Shown here: piece after piece, positions 26,678 through 35,274 of the stretch
How positions within the stretch are numbered: position 1 is the stretch's first letter
Layout: each line of letters starts with the position of its first letter
Source: an uncultured Lachnospiraceae bacterium
Lineage (GTDB): Bacteria > Bacillota > Clostridia > Lachnospirales > Lachnospiraceae
Direction: 5' to 3'
DNA length: 64,000 bases
NCBI GenBank assembly: GCA_902780385.1
Contig: CACZFF010000006.1
Location: 1-64,000, forward strand
Notes under the pieces: generated by a model
Databases searched by the model: none
The model's input: only the letters and a program-made list of their open reading frames with translations
What the model was told of the DNA's origin: nothing
Position numbers and translations under genes: made by a program

Positions 26678-27772
26678 TTATATAAGCAGGCGGATGATCC
26701 GGGGAAGTTCCGCGGCTATCATGCCCTGGATATGCAGATAGCGTCCGAACCGTGAGAAAGATGCCGGCTCTTTTTCCGCAAGGAAAAGAGGGTAGATCCT
26801 CGACGCAGCCTCATCCATTCCCAGAAAAGAAGCGTCCGACAGGTTCTCCGGCCAGATGCCGACTCCTTCCTCAAGCGCGGTGCGCTTCTCCTTCTCCATA
26901 CTGCAGAGCGCCCGGCCGCGTTCCAGCGCAGCCTTATAGGCACCCGGCTCACCGTTTTTCAAAAAAGAAGCGATCTGTGCGGCATCTGCCGCAGCCAGCA
27001 GCGGCAGCCCCATGATCCGCACCGGTCCCGGAAGATTTTTGTAAAAAACATACTTTCCGTTGCCTGCCAGGAGCTGGCGGCGGAATGTGCCGGAGCCATT
27101 CGGCAGGTGTCCATCCTGCCGATCCCCTGACTTTTCAGCGGGCGCCTTCACATATGCGCCCGGTCTCAATACGGTCTTCCAGCCGCTGAGCGCGCCGCGC
27201 AGGCTCAGATCAAAGGCCTCGAGCCCCTCGTAATGACGCTCATCCAGCCACCCGATCTCTTCCAGCGCCTGCATGCGGTACATGGCGCAGCCGTCGGGTA
27301 CCGCGATGATTTCCGCATCCGGACGCCTCTTTTGCATTCTCCGCAGAGTCTCGGGAAAAAATGTTTCCTCTGCTCTTCCTTCTTTTCCGCTGCCTTTATC
27401 GGCTTTTCCGGCATTCTTCCCTGCCGTCCTGAACTCCGGAACGGCACAGAATACGTTTTGGTCCATTGCCTCCAGAAGCCGGCTGATGCACTTTTTGCCG
27501 GCTGTCAGATCCGGACGGATGAGAAAAGCATATTCCGTGCGCACCAGGCGCAGTCCTGCGTTGGCCGCATGGGCATATCCGGTATGGGCAGAAAGCTGCA
27601 GATAGGTGACAAAAGGCCAGTGCTTTCGGATCATATGCCGCGTCCGGTCATTGGAATCATCGTCCACGACGATGATATCGGGAACATGATACCCCCTGCA
27701 CAGGGCCGTCAGGCATCTGTGCAGATCCTTCCGGCAGTTTCTGGCAGGCAGAACTGCTGTGACTTTGTTCAT
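26678..27772 (-). CDS. Family 2 glycosyltransferase (third gene of a cluster)
   Basis: This 364-residue GT-A-fold enzyme opens with VTAVLPARNCRKDLHRCLTAL and IIVVDDDSNDRTRHMIRKHW, the nucleotide-sugar binding core of GT2. A later PDGCAMYRMQALEEIGWLDE and YEGLEAFDLSLRGALSGWKT fit the acceptor side. The C-terminal about 120 residues are divergent and have no clear membrane segment. A Lys/Gly-rich insert (about 117-135) interrupts the catalytic domain. Donor and acceptor are unknown; surface polysaccharide synthesis is inferred. Confidence 0.85.
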   Translation of the reverse strand: MNKVTAVLPARNCRKDLHRCLTALCRGYHVPDIIVVDDDSNDRTRHMIRKHWPFVTYLQLSAHTGYAHAANAGLRLVRTEYAFLIRPDLTAGKKCISRLLEAMDQNVFCAVPEFRTAGKNAGKADKGSGKEGRAEETFFPETLRRMQKRRPDAEIIAVPDGCAMYRMQALEEIGWLDERHYEGLEAFDLSLRGALSGWKTVLRPGAYVKAPAEKSGDRQDGHLPNGSGTFRRQLLAGNGKYVFYKNLPGPVRIMGLPLLAAADAAQIASFLKNGEPGAYKAALERGRALCSMEKEKRTALEEGVGIWPENLSDASFLGMDEAASRIYPLFLAEKEPASFSRFGRYLHIQGMIAAELPRIIRLLI

Positions 27773-27814
27773 ATATTATCTATTATCCTGTTTTAATAAT
27801 CTTCCAACTGCCGC

Positions 27815-29146
27815 TCAGCTGCGGACAATGCGCCTGAGGGCAGGATTCCAGATGATCGTATAACCCATTTCACGCACACGCGCGCAGAACTCCCGGCTCA
27901 ATTGCCCGAGATTCTCATCGGCATACATGACATGGCCTTCATAAGAACAGCCGAATACTTCTTCGTACAGACTGTAAAGTTCTTCCCGGATCTTCATGCA
28001 GCGGACATCCAGCGACCAGGCGTTCTGTACCGTCTGCGCGATCATGCGGGGGCCCTCTTCGGCTTCGTCCCAGCCTTCAAAGAGGAGATTGCCCCGCTCA
28101 TCCCGCATTCCGCCGACGATCCGGTGCTTTTCATTGAGGACCTTGCCGCCGACAGCGCCGACCATTTTCCGGGCGGAAAAAATATCCGGAATATAATCGA
28201 TCTCCATGAATCCGGCCGAACGGGAAGGCCGCACCGCGGCGCGGACCTTGCGCAGGCGGAAATACTCCTCCAGAGCCCGCTTTCTTGCATCCATCACTTC
28301 GGAAGGCAGGCCGCCTTTCTGGTAGGTATGGCAGAGCACCCGTGAAATATGATGGATCCCGGATTTGGGCGCCCGCAGGACAAAATCATATTCCAGCGCT
28401 TCATCATATTCTTCACGGAACCTGAGTGCCAGGAAGAGAGACCGCCTGACAACCAGAACTCTCGAAATATAATCCGTTGCGTACAAATAGTCAATACTAA
28501 AATCCGGTTTAAACCACGGATCCGAGAAATGATTTCCCCGCAGGTCGCGCCGGTCCTCGTCCGTATACAGGATCTCGGCGTCCGTCTGCATGATGGCGAG
28601 TGCCATTTCAAAGAGAGCATCCCTGGTCAGCAGGTCTCCTAATTCCATGCGGAAAATATAATCTCCGGCAGCCAGTGAGGCAGCCTTATTGATCACGCCC
28701 GCCATTCCGGAATCACCGGACACATCCAGATAATGGAGCCGGTCTTCGCGGTACCAGGCGATCACATCCCTCACCTGATCGGAAATCCCCCGGTCGAGAA
28801 TATAGATCTCATATTCTCCGTAGGTCTGTTCCAGAATGGAAGTCAGCGTGGCGCGGAACAGACGCAGATCCGGTTCACGCACCGCCACAAAGATAGAGAA
28901 CAGGGGCAGTCTGGCATCACTGTGCAGATAAAAAGAAGATCCGAGCACCGATTCAGGTGCCTCACCCTCCCGCATTCTCTCCGACACGGTCTCCTGCATC
29001 AGCAGGACATCTTCCTGGGGCTCCTCATACACATAGGGCATACGTCCGTTACGCCCCGCAGCGCGCACGGCAGCAGCGCGGAGCTGCTCCGCGCTTTTTA
29101 ATCCCGCTGATGCTATTTTATTTTTAATCGTACCAATCGGGGCCAT
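27815..29146 (-). CDS. Family 2 glycosyltransferase-like protein
   Basis: This 443-residue protein has a GT-A core at about 75-300: FSIFVAVREPDLRLFRATLTSILEQTYGEYEIYIL, split over a normal length, then LYTDEDRRDL and DPWFKPDFSIDYLYATDYISRVLVVRR. The TDED and PWFKPDFS boxes occur in two-domain GT2 proteins of polysaccharide clusters. A further domain of about 140 residues follows. The gene begins 27 bases after the end of the larger GT2 gene and has GAGGTAG before the ATG, so the genes form one operon. Its specificity cannot be read from sequence. Confidence 0.82.
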   Translation of the reverse strand: MAPIGTIKNKIASAGLKSAEQLRAAAVRAAGRNGRMPYVYEEPQEDVLLMQETVSERMREGEAPESVLGSSFYLHSDARLPLFSIFVAVREPDLRLFRATLTSILEQTYGEYEIYILDRGISDQVRDVIAWYREDRLHYLDVSGDSGMAGVINKAASLAAGDYIFRMELGDLLTRDALFEMALAIMQTDAEILYTDEDRRDLRGNHFSDPWFKPDFSIDYLYATDYISRVLVVRRSLFLALRFREEYDEALEYDFVLRAPKSGIHHISRVLCHTYQKGGLPSEVMDARKRALEEYFRLRKVRAAVRPSRSAGFMEIDYIPDIFSARKMVGAVGGKVLNEKHRIVGGMRDERGNLLFEGWDEAEEGPRMIAQTVQNAWSLDVRCMKIREELYSLYEEVFGCSYEGHVMYADENLGQLSREFCARVREMGYTIIWNPALRRIVRS

Positions 29147-29173
29147 GCTGCTACCTCATGAGGATATTGCAAT

Positions 29174-30727
29174 TCAATCGTCAATGATAAGTGAAGGCAG
29201 AAACCGCGGCTCATTGCCGTCCTGTGTCAGATATTTGTGATAGAAAGGATCCGTTCCGTCCAGCAAGGGGTGAAGCCTGTGAATCGCTTCCAGCTCTGCC
29301 GGTCTGTTTTTCTCCCGTTCCTCCAGGGTGTCCAGATTTTCCTGAGAGACGGGATCGTAGTAAAACAGATACATGTTGTTGCGGACTACGTTGTAATAGC
29401 CTTTTTCATAGATTCGATAGCAGAGGTCTACATTTGAGAAGCAGGCAGGGAAATTCTCTTCGTCAAATCCTCCCACTTCACCGAACACCTCTGTGCGGAT
29501 CATGATGCAGGCACCCGAGAGCGCCAGGACATTCCTGACACCTTTGTTGAAGCCGAAATACCAGATTTCGTCATTGCGCCTGTACTGAAGCTTGTAGACC
29601 GGGCCGTCCGCCACGGACACGATGCCGGCGTGCTGGATGACATTTGAACTGGGATACAAGAGCTTGACCCCGACCGCACCCACATAGGGGAGCTTGGCCT
29701 TCTCGGACAGATGGGAAAGCCAGGCGTCCTTGCGCACAACAACATCGTCATGCAGAAAGAGCAGCATCTCGCCGTTCGCGCAGGCCGCGCCCATATTGTT
29801 CATGCGCGACATGTTGAAGGGCATTTTACTGTAAATATAGTTTGCAGATACATCGCCCTCGTTGATCTCGTCGACGAGCGCCTGCGTCTTTTTACGGTTT
29901 TCTTCATTACTGCCGTTATCCACAATGATCAGCTCATAGGGAACGCGGGTATGCTCCATGATAGAATGGACACAGCGCGAGAGCACTTCCGGATTGTCCT
30001 TGCTGGGAATAACGATACTGATCAGACGCGTCTGTGCCTTGGCGGCATTGTAACGTCCTGTCAGGGAATCACCGATCAGATCCGCGTCCCAGTCCTCCGG
30101 CCTTGAATCCGCATGGAAGAGAATCTCCGGAATATGTCCGATCGGCATCTTATCGTGGCGGCGCCTGGAAAAACCGCCCTCCGCCTGCGCGATCTTGAGG
30201 CAGAGTTTTCCGTATATCCATGAGCGCAGAGCAGTATCCGGCTCCGAGCGTCTTGCCTCCTGCTCCTCGACTGCATCCTCAAGAATGCTGGATTCCGATT
30301 CAAACTCCTGAGCCGTGCGCTTTCCGGGATTGATCAGAGCCAGTGCAGACGAACGCAGGGCAAAAATACTCCCGAAATAAAAAGTGCACAAAAAAGTATC
30401 CGGCGACCAGTCTGCCTTGAACCAGGGACTGATATAAGCACCTTCAGAAAACTGATCCTCATCTCCGTAAAGCATATGGATCTTCGGATTCTCTGCAAAA
30501 TAATCGCGGATCAGCCTCAGAGCGTGCACGGACAGCTCACCGTCGTCATCACAGGCGACCAGAATGTCCGGCTTCTTTTCATCGGAGAGAATATAGTTTT
30601 TCAAATGCGAATAGCGCACGACTTCGACAGACAGTCCGGCCCCCGGCCCTTCTCCCTGTGCGGCAAGTCCCGCGCCCAGTTTTTCTTGATGATGGATGTA
30701 CCAGTCGTGATAAGATTTCGCCTTCAT
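29174..30727 (-). CDS. Family 2 glycosyltransferase, two-part
   Basis: This 517-residue protein has an N-terminal part containing LYGDEDQFSEGAYISPWFKADW, normally seen after a first GT domain, and a full C-terminal GT2 domain from about residue 235: ISIVIPSKDNPEVLSRCVHSI, LIIVDNGSNEENRKK, LLFLHDDVVV (DxD-type metal site) and FSNVDLCYRIYEKGY. It is first in the three-gene cluster. It resembles rhamnan or O-antigen-like GT2 enzymes, but donor and acceptor are unknown. AGGGAG precedes the start. Confidence 0.87.
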   Translation of the reverse strand: MKAKSYHDWYIHHQEKLGAGLAAQGEGPGAGLSVEVVRYSHLKNYILSDEKKPDILVACDDDGELSVHALRLIRDYFAENPKIHMLYGDEDQFSEGAYISPWFKADWSPDTFLCTFYFGSIFALRSSALALINPGKRTAQEFESESSILEDAVEEQEARRSEPDTALRSWIYGKLCLKIAQAEGGFSRRRHDKMPIGHIPEILFHADSRPEDWDADLIGDSLTGRYNAAKAQTRLISIVIPSKDNPEVLSRCVHSIMEHTRVPYELIIVDNGSNEENRKKTQALVDEINEGDVSANYIYSKMPFNMSRMNNMGAACANGEMLLFLHDDVVVRKDAWLSHLSEKAKLPYVGAVGVKLLYPSSNVIQHAGIVSVADGPVYKLQYRRNDEIWYFGFNKGVRNVLALSGACIMIRTEVFGEVGGFDEENFPACFSNVDLCYRIYEKGYYNVVRNNMYLFYYDPVSQENLDTLEEREKNRPAELEAIHRLHPLLDGTDPFYHKYLTQDGNEPRFLPSLIIDD

Positions 30728-30904
30728 GGCATGCAGCTCCCTGCCGGTCCGGACTGCTTTCCGCTGTCCCCCGGCTGTTATAATACCCGCGGCGGCATCA
30801 TGTCTTTACGCATTTTTGCAAAAAGACAGCCGCCTCTTTGTAAAAGTCGACAGTTATATATAGAGTAGCATTTTTTGCCATCTTCTACAACAGATTTCTC
30901 GAGA

Positions 30905-30971
30905 GTGCCAAGGGGACGGTTCCGCTGACACATTGTGCGCAATGTGTCAGCGGAACCGTCCCCTTGACACT
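30905..30971. repeat. GGGGACGGTTC-type palindromic repeat, copy 3 (near-perfect)
   Basis: A perfect 26-bp stem (30910-30935 with 30940-30965) closes on a TGCG loop and can be extended by AGTG/CACT to 67 bases. It lies 12 bases upstream of the -35 element of the phospho-sugar mutase promoter, in the divergent gap with the glycosyltransferase operon. The rest of the 30728-31293 gap is that promoter and a leader of about 275 nt. Confidence 0.92.
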
Positions 30972-30982
30972 GTCACTTTTCA

Positions 30983-31011
30983 TTGACATAGTGACAAAAA
31001 ACCTATATATT
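30983..31011 (+). promoter_or_regulatory. Promoter for the phospho-sugar mutase gene
   Basis: TTGACA (30983-30988) and TATATT (31006-31011) are separated by 17 bases. A leader of about 275 nt follows, with a CAGGGC/GCCCTG hairpin shortly before the ribosome binding site. Confidence 0.75.
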
Positions 31012-31293
31012 TCTATTAGGAAAATTGTCCGATAACCGCGTGATTTTCAGTCGGAATCTATGGCACTTTGTCCATAAAATCATCCGGTCTCCGGTCTATT
31101 TGCGGAAAATCGCCGAAAAATCGCTCCGACAGGCACCGATGTCTGTGCTGTCCTTTCCGGCTTTTACCGGTCTGAATATCCGGGTCTTCTTATTCCCCGC
31201 GGTAGAGAGACAATGCTCAGGGTTTTCAAAGCAGGGCACGCAGCCCTGACGCAACATGCAATACCATTATTTTAAAGAAAGCAGGTGTAAAGT

Positions 31294-32976
31294 ATGTATC
31301 AGGATGAATACAAACGCTGGCTGGAAGCTGATCTGATTGACTGTGATCTGAATACCGAACTGCAGAATATCGCAGGCGATGACGACGCCATCAAAGAGCG
31401 CTTCGCGATCGCGCTGTCCTTCGGTACCGCAGGTCTTCGCGGAACTCTCGGCGCAGGCACAAACCGCATGAATATCTGGGTAGTGCGCCAGGCGACACAG
31501 GGTGTTGCCGAGTGGGTCAAGACCCAGGGCGGCAATCAGACTGTTGCGATCAGCTATGACAGCCGTCTCAAAGGCTGGAACTTCGCACGCGACGCAGCAG
31601 GCGTTCTGGCAGCAAACGGCATCAATGTCCGTATCTATGACGAGCTTATGCCTGTTCCGGCACTGAGCTTCGCCACCCGCTATTACAACTGCAACGCAGG
31701 TATCATGATCACCGCTTCCCACAACCCTGCAAAGTACAACGGCTTCAAGGCTTACGGCCCCGATGGCTGCCAGATGACAGATGACGCGGCAGCAGTCGTC
31801 TATGACGCGATCCAGAAGACCGATGTCCTGACCGGTGCCAAGTACATGTCCTTCGCAGAAGGCGTTGAAAAGGGCTTCATCAAATTCGTAGGCGAGGACT
31901 GCAAGGAAGCTCTGTACGAGGCGATCGAAGCTCGTCAGGTCCGTCCGGGTCTCTGCAAGACAGCAGGCCTCAAGCTGGTCTATTCCCCGCTGAACGGCAC
32001 AGGTCTTGTCCCTGTCACCCGCATCCTCAAAGACATGGGCATCACCGATGTCACCATCGTTCCCGAGCAGGAGTATCCCAACGGCTATTTCACCACCTGC
32101 TCCTATCCCAACCCCGAGATCTTCGCTGCTCTTGAAATGGGCCTGAATCTGGCCAAGGAAGTCGGCGCAGACCTCATGCTGGCAACCGACCCCGACGCAG
32201 ACCGTGTCGGTATCGCAATGAAATGCCCGGACGGCTCCTACGAGCTGGTCTCCGGTAATGAGATGGGCGCTCTGCTGCTCGACTACATCTGCGCAGGCCG
32301 CATTGAGAAGGGCACAATGCCCAAGAACCCCGTCGCTGTCATGTCCATCGTCTCCACTCCTCTGGCAGAGAAGATCGCCGAGAACTACGGCGTTGAGCTT
32401 CGTCAGACCCTGACCGGTTTCAAGTGGATCGGCGACCAGATCGCACAGCTCGAGGCAGCAGGCGAAGTCGACCGCTTCATCTTCGGTTTCGAAGAGAGCT
32501 ACGGCTATCTGGCAGGCCCTTATGTCCGTGACAAAGACGCCATCATCGGCTCCATGCTCATCTGCGAGATGGCTGCATACTATCGCAGCATCGGCTCCAG
32601 CATCAAACAGCGTCTGGAAGAGATCTATGCCCAGTACGGCCGTTATCTCAACAAGATCGACACCGTCGAGTTCCCCGGCCTCTCCGGCATGGACAAGATG
32701 GCCAATATCATGTCCGGTCTGCGCACCAATCCGCCCGCAGAGCTCGGCGGACTCAAGGTCGCAGCCGTGACCGACTATGCGAAGCCCGAGGAGACCGGCC
32801 TTCCCAAGGCAAACGTCCTCTCCTATGTCCTCGAAGACGGCGCCAAAGTCATGATCCGTCCTTCCGGCACAGAGCCCAAGATCAAGGCTTACTACACCAC
32901 CCTCGGCAAGGATCTCGCAGCCGCACAGGCTGAGAAGGACAGCCTCTCCGAGGCGATCAAGCCCATCTTCTCCTGA
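31294..32976 (+). CDS. pgcA: Phosphoglucomutase/phosphomannomutase
   Basis: This 560-residue alpha-D-phosphohexomutase interconverts hexose 1- and 6-phosphates. All four signature regions are present: the phosphoserine loop IMITASHNPAKYNGFKAYG (about 140-158), the metal loop ATDPDADRVGIAMK, the sugar loop FGFEESYGYLAG and the phosphate-binding RPSGTEPKIKAYY. It is the only plus-strand gene in its region, has its own promoter and a long leader, and strongly prefers C-ending codons, suggesting high expression. It would feed glucose 1-phosphate to polysaccharide or glycogen synthesis. The symbol follows the Bacillus enzyme of similar size. Confidence 0.93.
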   Translation: MYQDEYKRWLEADLIDCDLNTELQNIAGDDDAIKERFAIALSFGTAGLRGTLGAGTNRMNIWVVRQATQGVAEWVKTQGGNQTVAISYDSRLKGWNFARDAAGVLAANGINVRIYDELMPVPALSFATRYYNCNAGIMITASHNPAKYNGFKAYGPDGCQMTDDAAAVVYDAIQKTDVLTGAKYMSFAEGVEKGFIKFVGEDCKEALYEAIEARQVRPGLCKTAGLKLVYSPLNGTGLVPVTRILKDMGITDVTIVPEQEYPNGYFTTCSYPNPEIFAALEMGLNLAKEVGADLMLATDPDADRVGIAMKCPDGSYELVSGNEMGALLLDYICAGRIEKGTMPKNPVAVMSIVSTPLAEKIAENYGVELRQTLTGFKWIGDQIAQLEAAGEVDRFIFGFEESYGYLAGPYVRDKDAIIGSMLICEMAAYYRSIGSSIKQRLEEIYAQYGRYLNKIDTVEFPGLSGMDKMANIMSGLRTNPPAELGGLKVAAVTDYAKPEETGLPKANVLSYVLEDGAKVMIRPSGTEPKIKAYYTTLGKDLAAAQAEKDSLSEAIKPIFS

Positions 32977-32984
32977 TTTGATTT

Positions 32985-33060
32985 AAGGGGACGGTCCTTT
33001 CGTTTCTGTCCCCTTGTCCTGAACAGGAACAATGGGGACGGAAACAAAAGAACCGTCCCC
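32985..33060. repeat. GGGGACGGTTC-type palindromic repeat, copy 4
   Basis: Outer arms GGGGACGGTCCTTTCGTTTC and GAAACAAAAGAACCGTCCCC, with inner TGTCCCC/GGGGACG. It starts eight bases after the mutase stop codon. It is a tandem partner of the copy at 33119-33196. Confidence 0.88.
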
Positions 33061-33079
33061 ATGTCTCCCTGAAAAGCAG

Positions 33080-33115
33080 CGCCCCCCTGTACGTATTTGT
33101 GCAGGGGGGCGTTTT
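33080..33115 (+). terminator. Terminator of the phospho-sugar mutase gene
   Basis: A perfect 10-bp stem, CGCCCCCCTG with CAGGGGGGCG, encloses 12 bases and is followed by TTTT. Confidence 0.85.
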
Positions 33116-33118
33116 GAT

Positions 33119-33196
33119 TTAGGGGGACGGTCCTTTTGTATCTGTCCCCTTGTCCTGAATAGGAACAATGGGGACAGAAACAAAAGGACCGTCCCC
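33119..33196. repeat. GGGGACGGTTC-type palindromic repeat, copy 5
   Basis: The same arrangement as copy 4, about 90% identical by eye, with the mutase terminator lodged between the two copies. Confidence 0.88.
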
Positions 33197-33210
33197 ACGC
33201 AAACCCACGC

Positions 33211-33237
33211 AAAAAAGCCGGGGATACCGGCTTTTTT
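33211..33237. terminator. Bidirectional terminator
   Basis: AAAAAAGCCGG pairs with CCGGCTTTTTT around a 5-base loop, a symmetric intrinsic terminator between convergent genes. Confidence 0.85.
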
Positions 33238-33335
33238 GCTGGGCTCCCCGCCCCTTTTGGGGGCAGGGATAGAATATGGGGATAACTTAGAAGAAAGAGG
33301 TTTAACTTAAAAAGTAAACTGTTTTCTTTTGAATC

Positions 33336-33504
33336 ATTGTGACTATTCAGCTTTCCCCGGCTCGCAATGCACGGCATTGCTCGCTGTGGAAAGTCCGGGG
33401 GGCTCCGCCCCCAGGCCTTCACCGGAATTTGTCTCAAGCCTGTCCGGTAAGCAAGCTCCCCGTCCCGGTTTGAGACAAATACCGGTGAAGCTGAATAGTT
33501 ACAA
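33336..33504. repeat. Large nested hairpin at the end of the sugar ABC operon, copy K
   Basis: Outer 12-bp arms ACTATTCAGCTT/AAGCTGAATAGT (33342-33353, 33488-33499) enclose a second stem of about 20 bp (33418-33437 with 33469-33489), a GCAATGC/GCATTGC hairpin and GGGGGC-TCC-GCCCCC. It ends just before the stop codon of the second permease gene. With copies 4 and 5 and two terminators it accounts for the 32977-33508 gap. Confidence 0.8.
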
Positions 33505-33508
33505 ATCA

Positions 33509-34372
33509 TTATCCTTTGACAGCGCCGCTGGTGACACCTTCGACGATGTACTTCTGCAGGAATACATACAGGATCAGGATCGGTGCCATGGCAAGAAGGA
33601 GGGCAGCCATGACAAGACCGATATCTGTCGAGTATGTTCCGTAGAAAGCCTGTGTGGCAATCGGAATCGTATAGAGATTCTTCTTGGTCAGCACCAGGCT
33701 GGGCAGAAGGTAGTCGTTCCAGAACGCCATTGCGTCGATGATCGCCACAGTAGCGATCGTGGGCTTGAGCAGCGGGAAGACGATCTTCCAGAAAGTCTGC
33801 CAGCGTGTGCAGCCGTCGATGTAGGCGGCCTCTTCCAGCTCAAGAGGGATGTTGGTGTGGATCGCACCGTGGAACATGAAGGTTGCCATGGAGACCGAGA
33901 AACCGACATGCATCAGGATCAGGGTCAGCCTGTGGTTGAGAACTCCCAGGGTTCCGCCGTAGACGGACACAAGGGGAACCATCAGGACCTGGAAAGGAAT
34001 GACCATGGAGGCGACCATGGCTGCAAACAGGAGCGCGCATGCTTTCCATTTCTGATTTCGAACAATGACAAAGGAAGCCATTGCAGAGACCAGGATGGTA
34101 AGAACTGTTGCGCTGATGGTGATGATCGCCGAGTTCATGAACACAAGCCAGAAGTTCATCTTCTTCATGGCTTCAGGGAAGTTTTTGAGGGTAAATCCGT
34201 GTTCACCGACAAGCGACAGCGGATTGGAAGTGATATCGCCCTTGGTCTTGAAAACGTTGATCACGACCAGGATGAAGGGGGCGACAAAGCAGATAAACAG
34301 GATCAGCAGCACGACCCACATAACGGCGTGCATGATCTTTTTCTTTCTTGCGGCTTTTTCGTTCTGTGTCAT
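33509..34372 (-). CDS. Carbohydrate ABC transporter permease (MalG-like)
   Basis: This 287-residue inner membrane protein has about six membrane segments. The EAA loop that contacts the ATPase reads EEAAYIDGCTRWQTFWKIVFPLLKP (about 195-219). It is typical of the MalG/CUT1 permease half. Its start overlaps the stop of the partner permease (ATGA). No ATPase gene lies nearby, so a shared MsmX/UgpC-type ATPase elsewhere is expected. Sucrose or a fructo-oligosaccharide is the inferred cargo, from the GH32 gene in the operon. Confidence 0.92.
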   Translation of the reverse strand: MTQNEKAARKKKIMHAVMWVVLLILFICFVAPFILVVINVFKTKGDITSNPLSLVGEHGFTLKNFPEAMKKMNFWLVFMNSAIITISATVLTILVSAMASFVIVRNQKWKACALLFAAMVASMVIPFQVLMVPLVSVYGGTLGVLNHRLTLILMHVGFSVSMATFMFHGAIHTNIPLELEEAAYIDGCTRWQTFWKIVFPLLKPTIATVAIIDAMAFWNDYLLPSLVLTKKNLYTIPIATQAFYGTYSTDIGLVMAALLLAMAPILILYVFLQKYIVEGVTSGAVKG

Positions 34373-35247
34373 GCTGCCACCTCCCCTTTCTTACCGATGT
34401 AGACCTGCGTGATACCGACGACCGCGCATACCACGAAGAGGATGAGTGCCTCTGCCTGGCCGAGACCGTACTTCTTGTAGGTGAATGCCGTGTTGTACAC
34501 GTGCATAGCCGCCATGACAGAAGTGTTGAAGGGCTCGCCCTTGGTCAGGGACAGGTTCACATCGTAAATAACGAAGCATCTGGTGATGCTCAGGAAGATG
34601 CACTGTACGAAGGACGCACGCATCAGCGGAATCGTGACATTCCACATGGCCTGTGAGGGCGTGCAGCCGTCGATCATAGCTGCTTCCTTGAGGGCGTCAG
34701 AGACGCTCATGAAGCCCGCTACATAGATCAGCATCATATAGCCGGCGAACTGCCAGACGGACACAAGGACCAGGCAGAACATTGCGCCGCTTGTCGTAGA
34801 CAGAAGCGAAGGGACCTGCTGATTCGCGATCTTGGAAGCAATTGCCACGAATGCACGGTTAAAGACGAATTTCCAGACATAACCGAGAACGATACCGCCG
34901 ATCAGGTTGGGTACGAAGAATCCCGCGCGGAAGAAGTTCTGTCCCTTGATACCGCTGGTTACCAGATATGCAAGTGCAAAGGCAACCACATTGATGAGTA
35001 CGACTGCAAAAATCGAGTAGATCGCGGTGCGGCCCAGAGCCTGCCAGTAGGCGACATCCTTAAAAGCCTCCGCATAGTTTGCAAGACCGACAAAAGGTTT
35101 TGTCTTGGCAATACCGTCCCAGCTGGTCAGTGTCAGATAAATACCGTAGACGAACGGAACAACAACAACTGCACAGAAGAGGACTGCCGCGACGCCTGCA
35201 AACATGAGGAACTGCTGCACCTTATAAGACATGGTATTTCGTTTCAT
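34369..35247 (-). CDS. Carbohydrate ABC transporter permease (MalF/UgpA-like)
   Basis: This 292-residue permease has about six membrane segments and the EAA loop KEAAMIDGCTPSQAMWNVTIPLM. It pairs with the permease gene it overlaps by four bases and follows the binding-protein gene by 27 bases. AGGGGGG precedes the start. The substrate is inferred only from context. Confidence 0.92.
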   Translation of the reverse strand: MKRNTMSYKVQQFLMFAGVAAVLFCAVVVVPFVYGIYLTLTSWDGIAKTKPFVGLANYAEAFKDVAYWQALGRTAIYSIFAVVLINVVAFALAYLVTSGIKGQNFFRAGFFVPNLIGGIVLGYVWKFVFNRAFVAIASKIANQQVPSLLSTTSGAMFCLVLVSVWQFAGYMMLIYVAGFMSVSDALKEAAMIDGCTPSQAMWNVTIPLMRASFVQCIFLSITRCFVIYDVNLSLTKGEPFNTSVMAAMHVYNTAFTYKKYGLGQAEALILFVVCAVVGITQVYIGKKGEVAA

Positions 35248-35274
35248 AATGTTCCCCCCTGCGTTTTTAAACGA

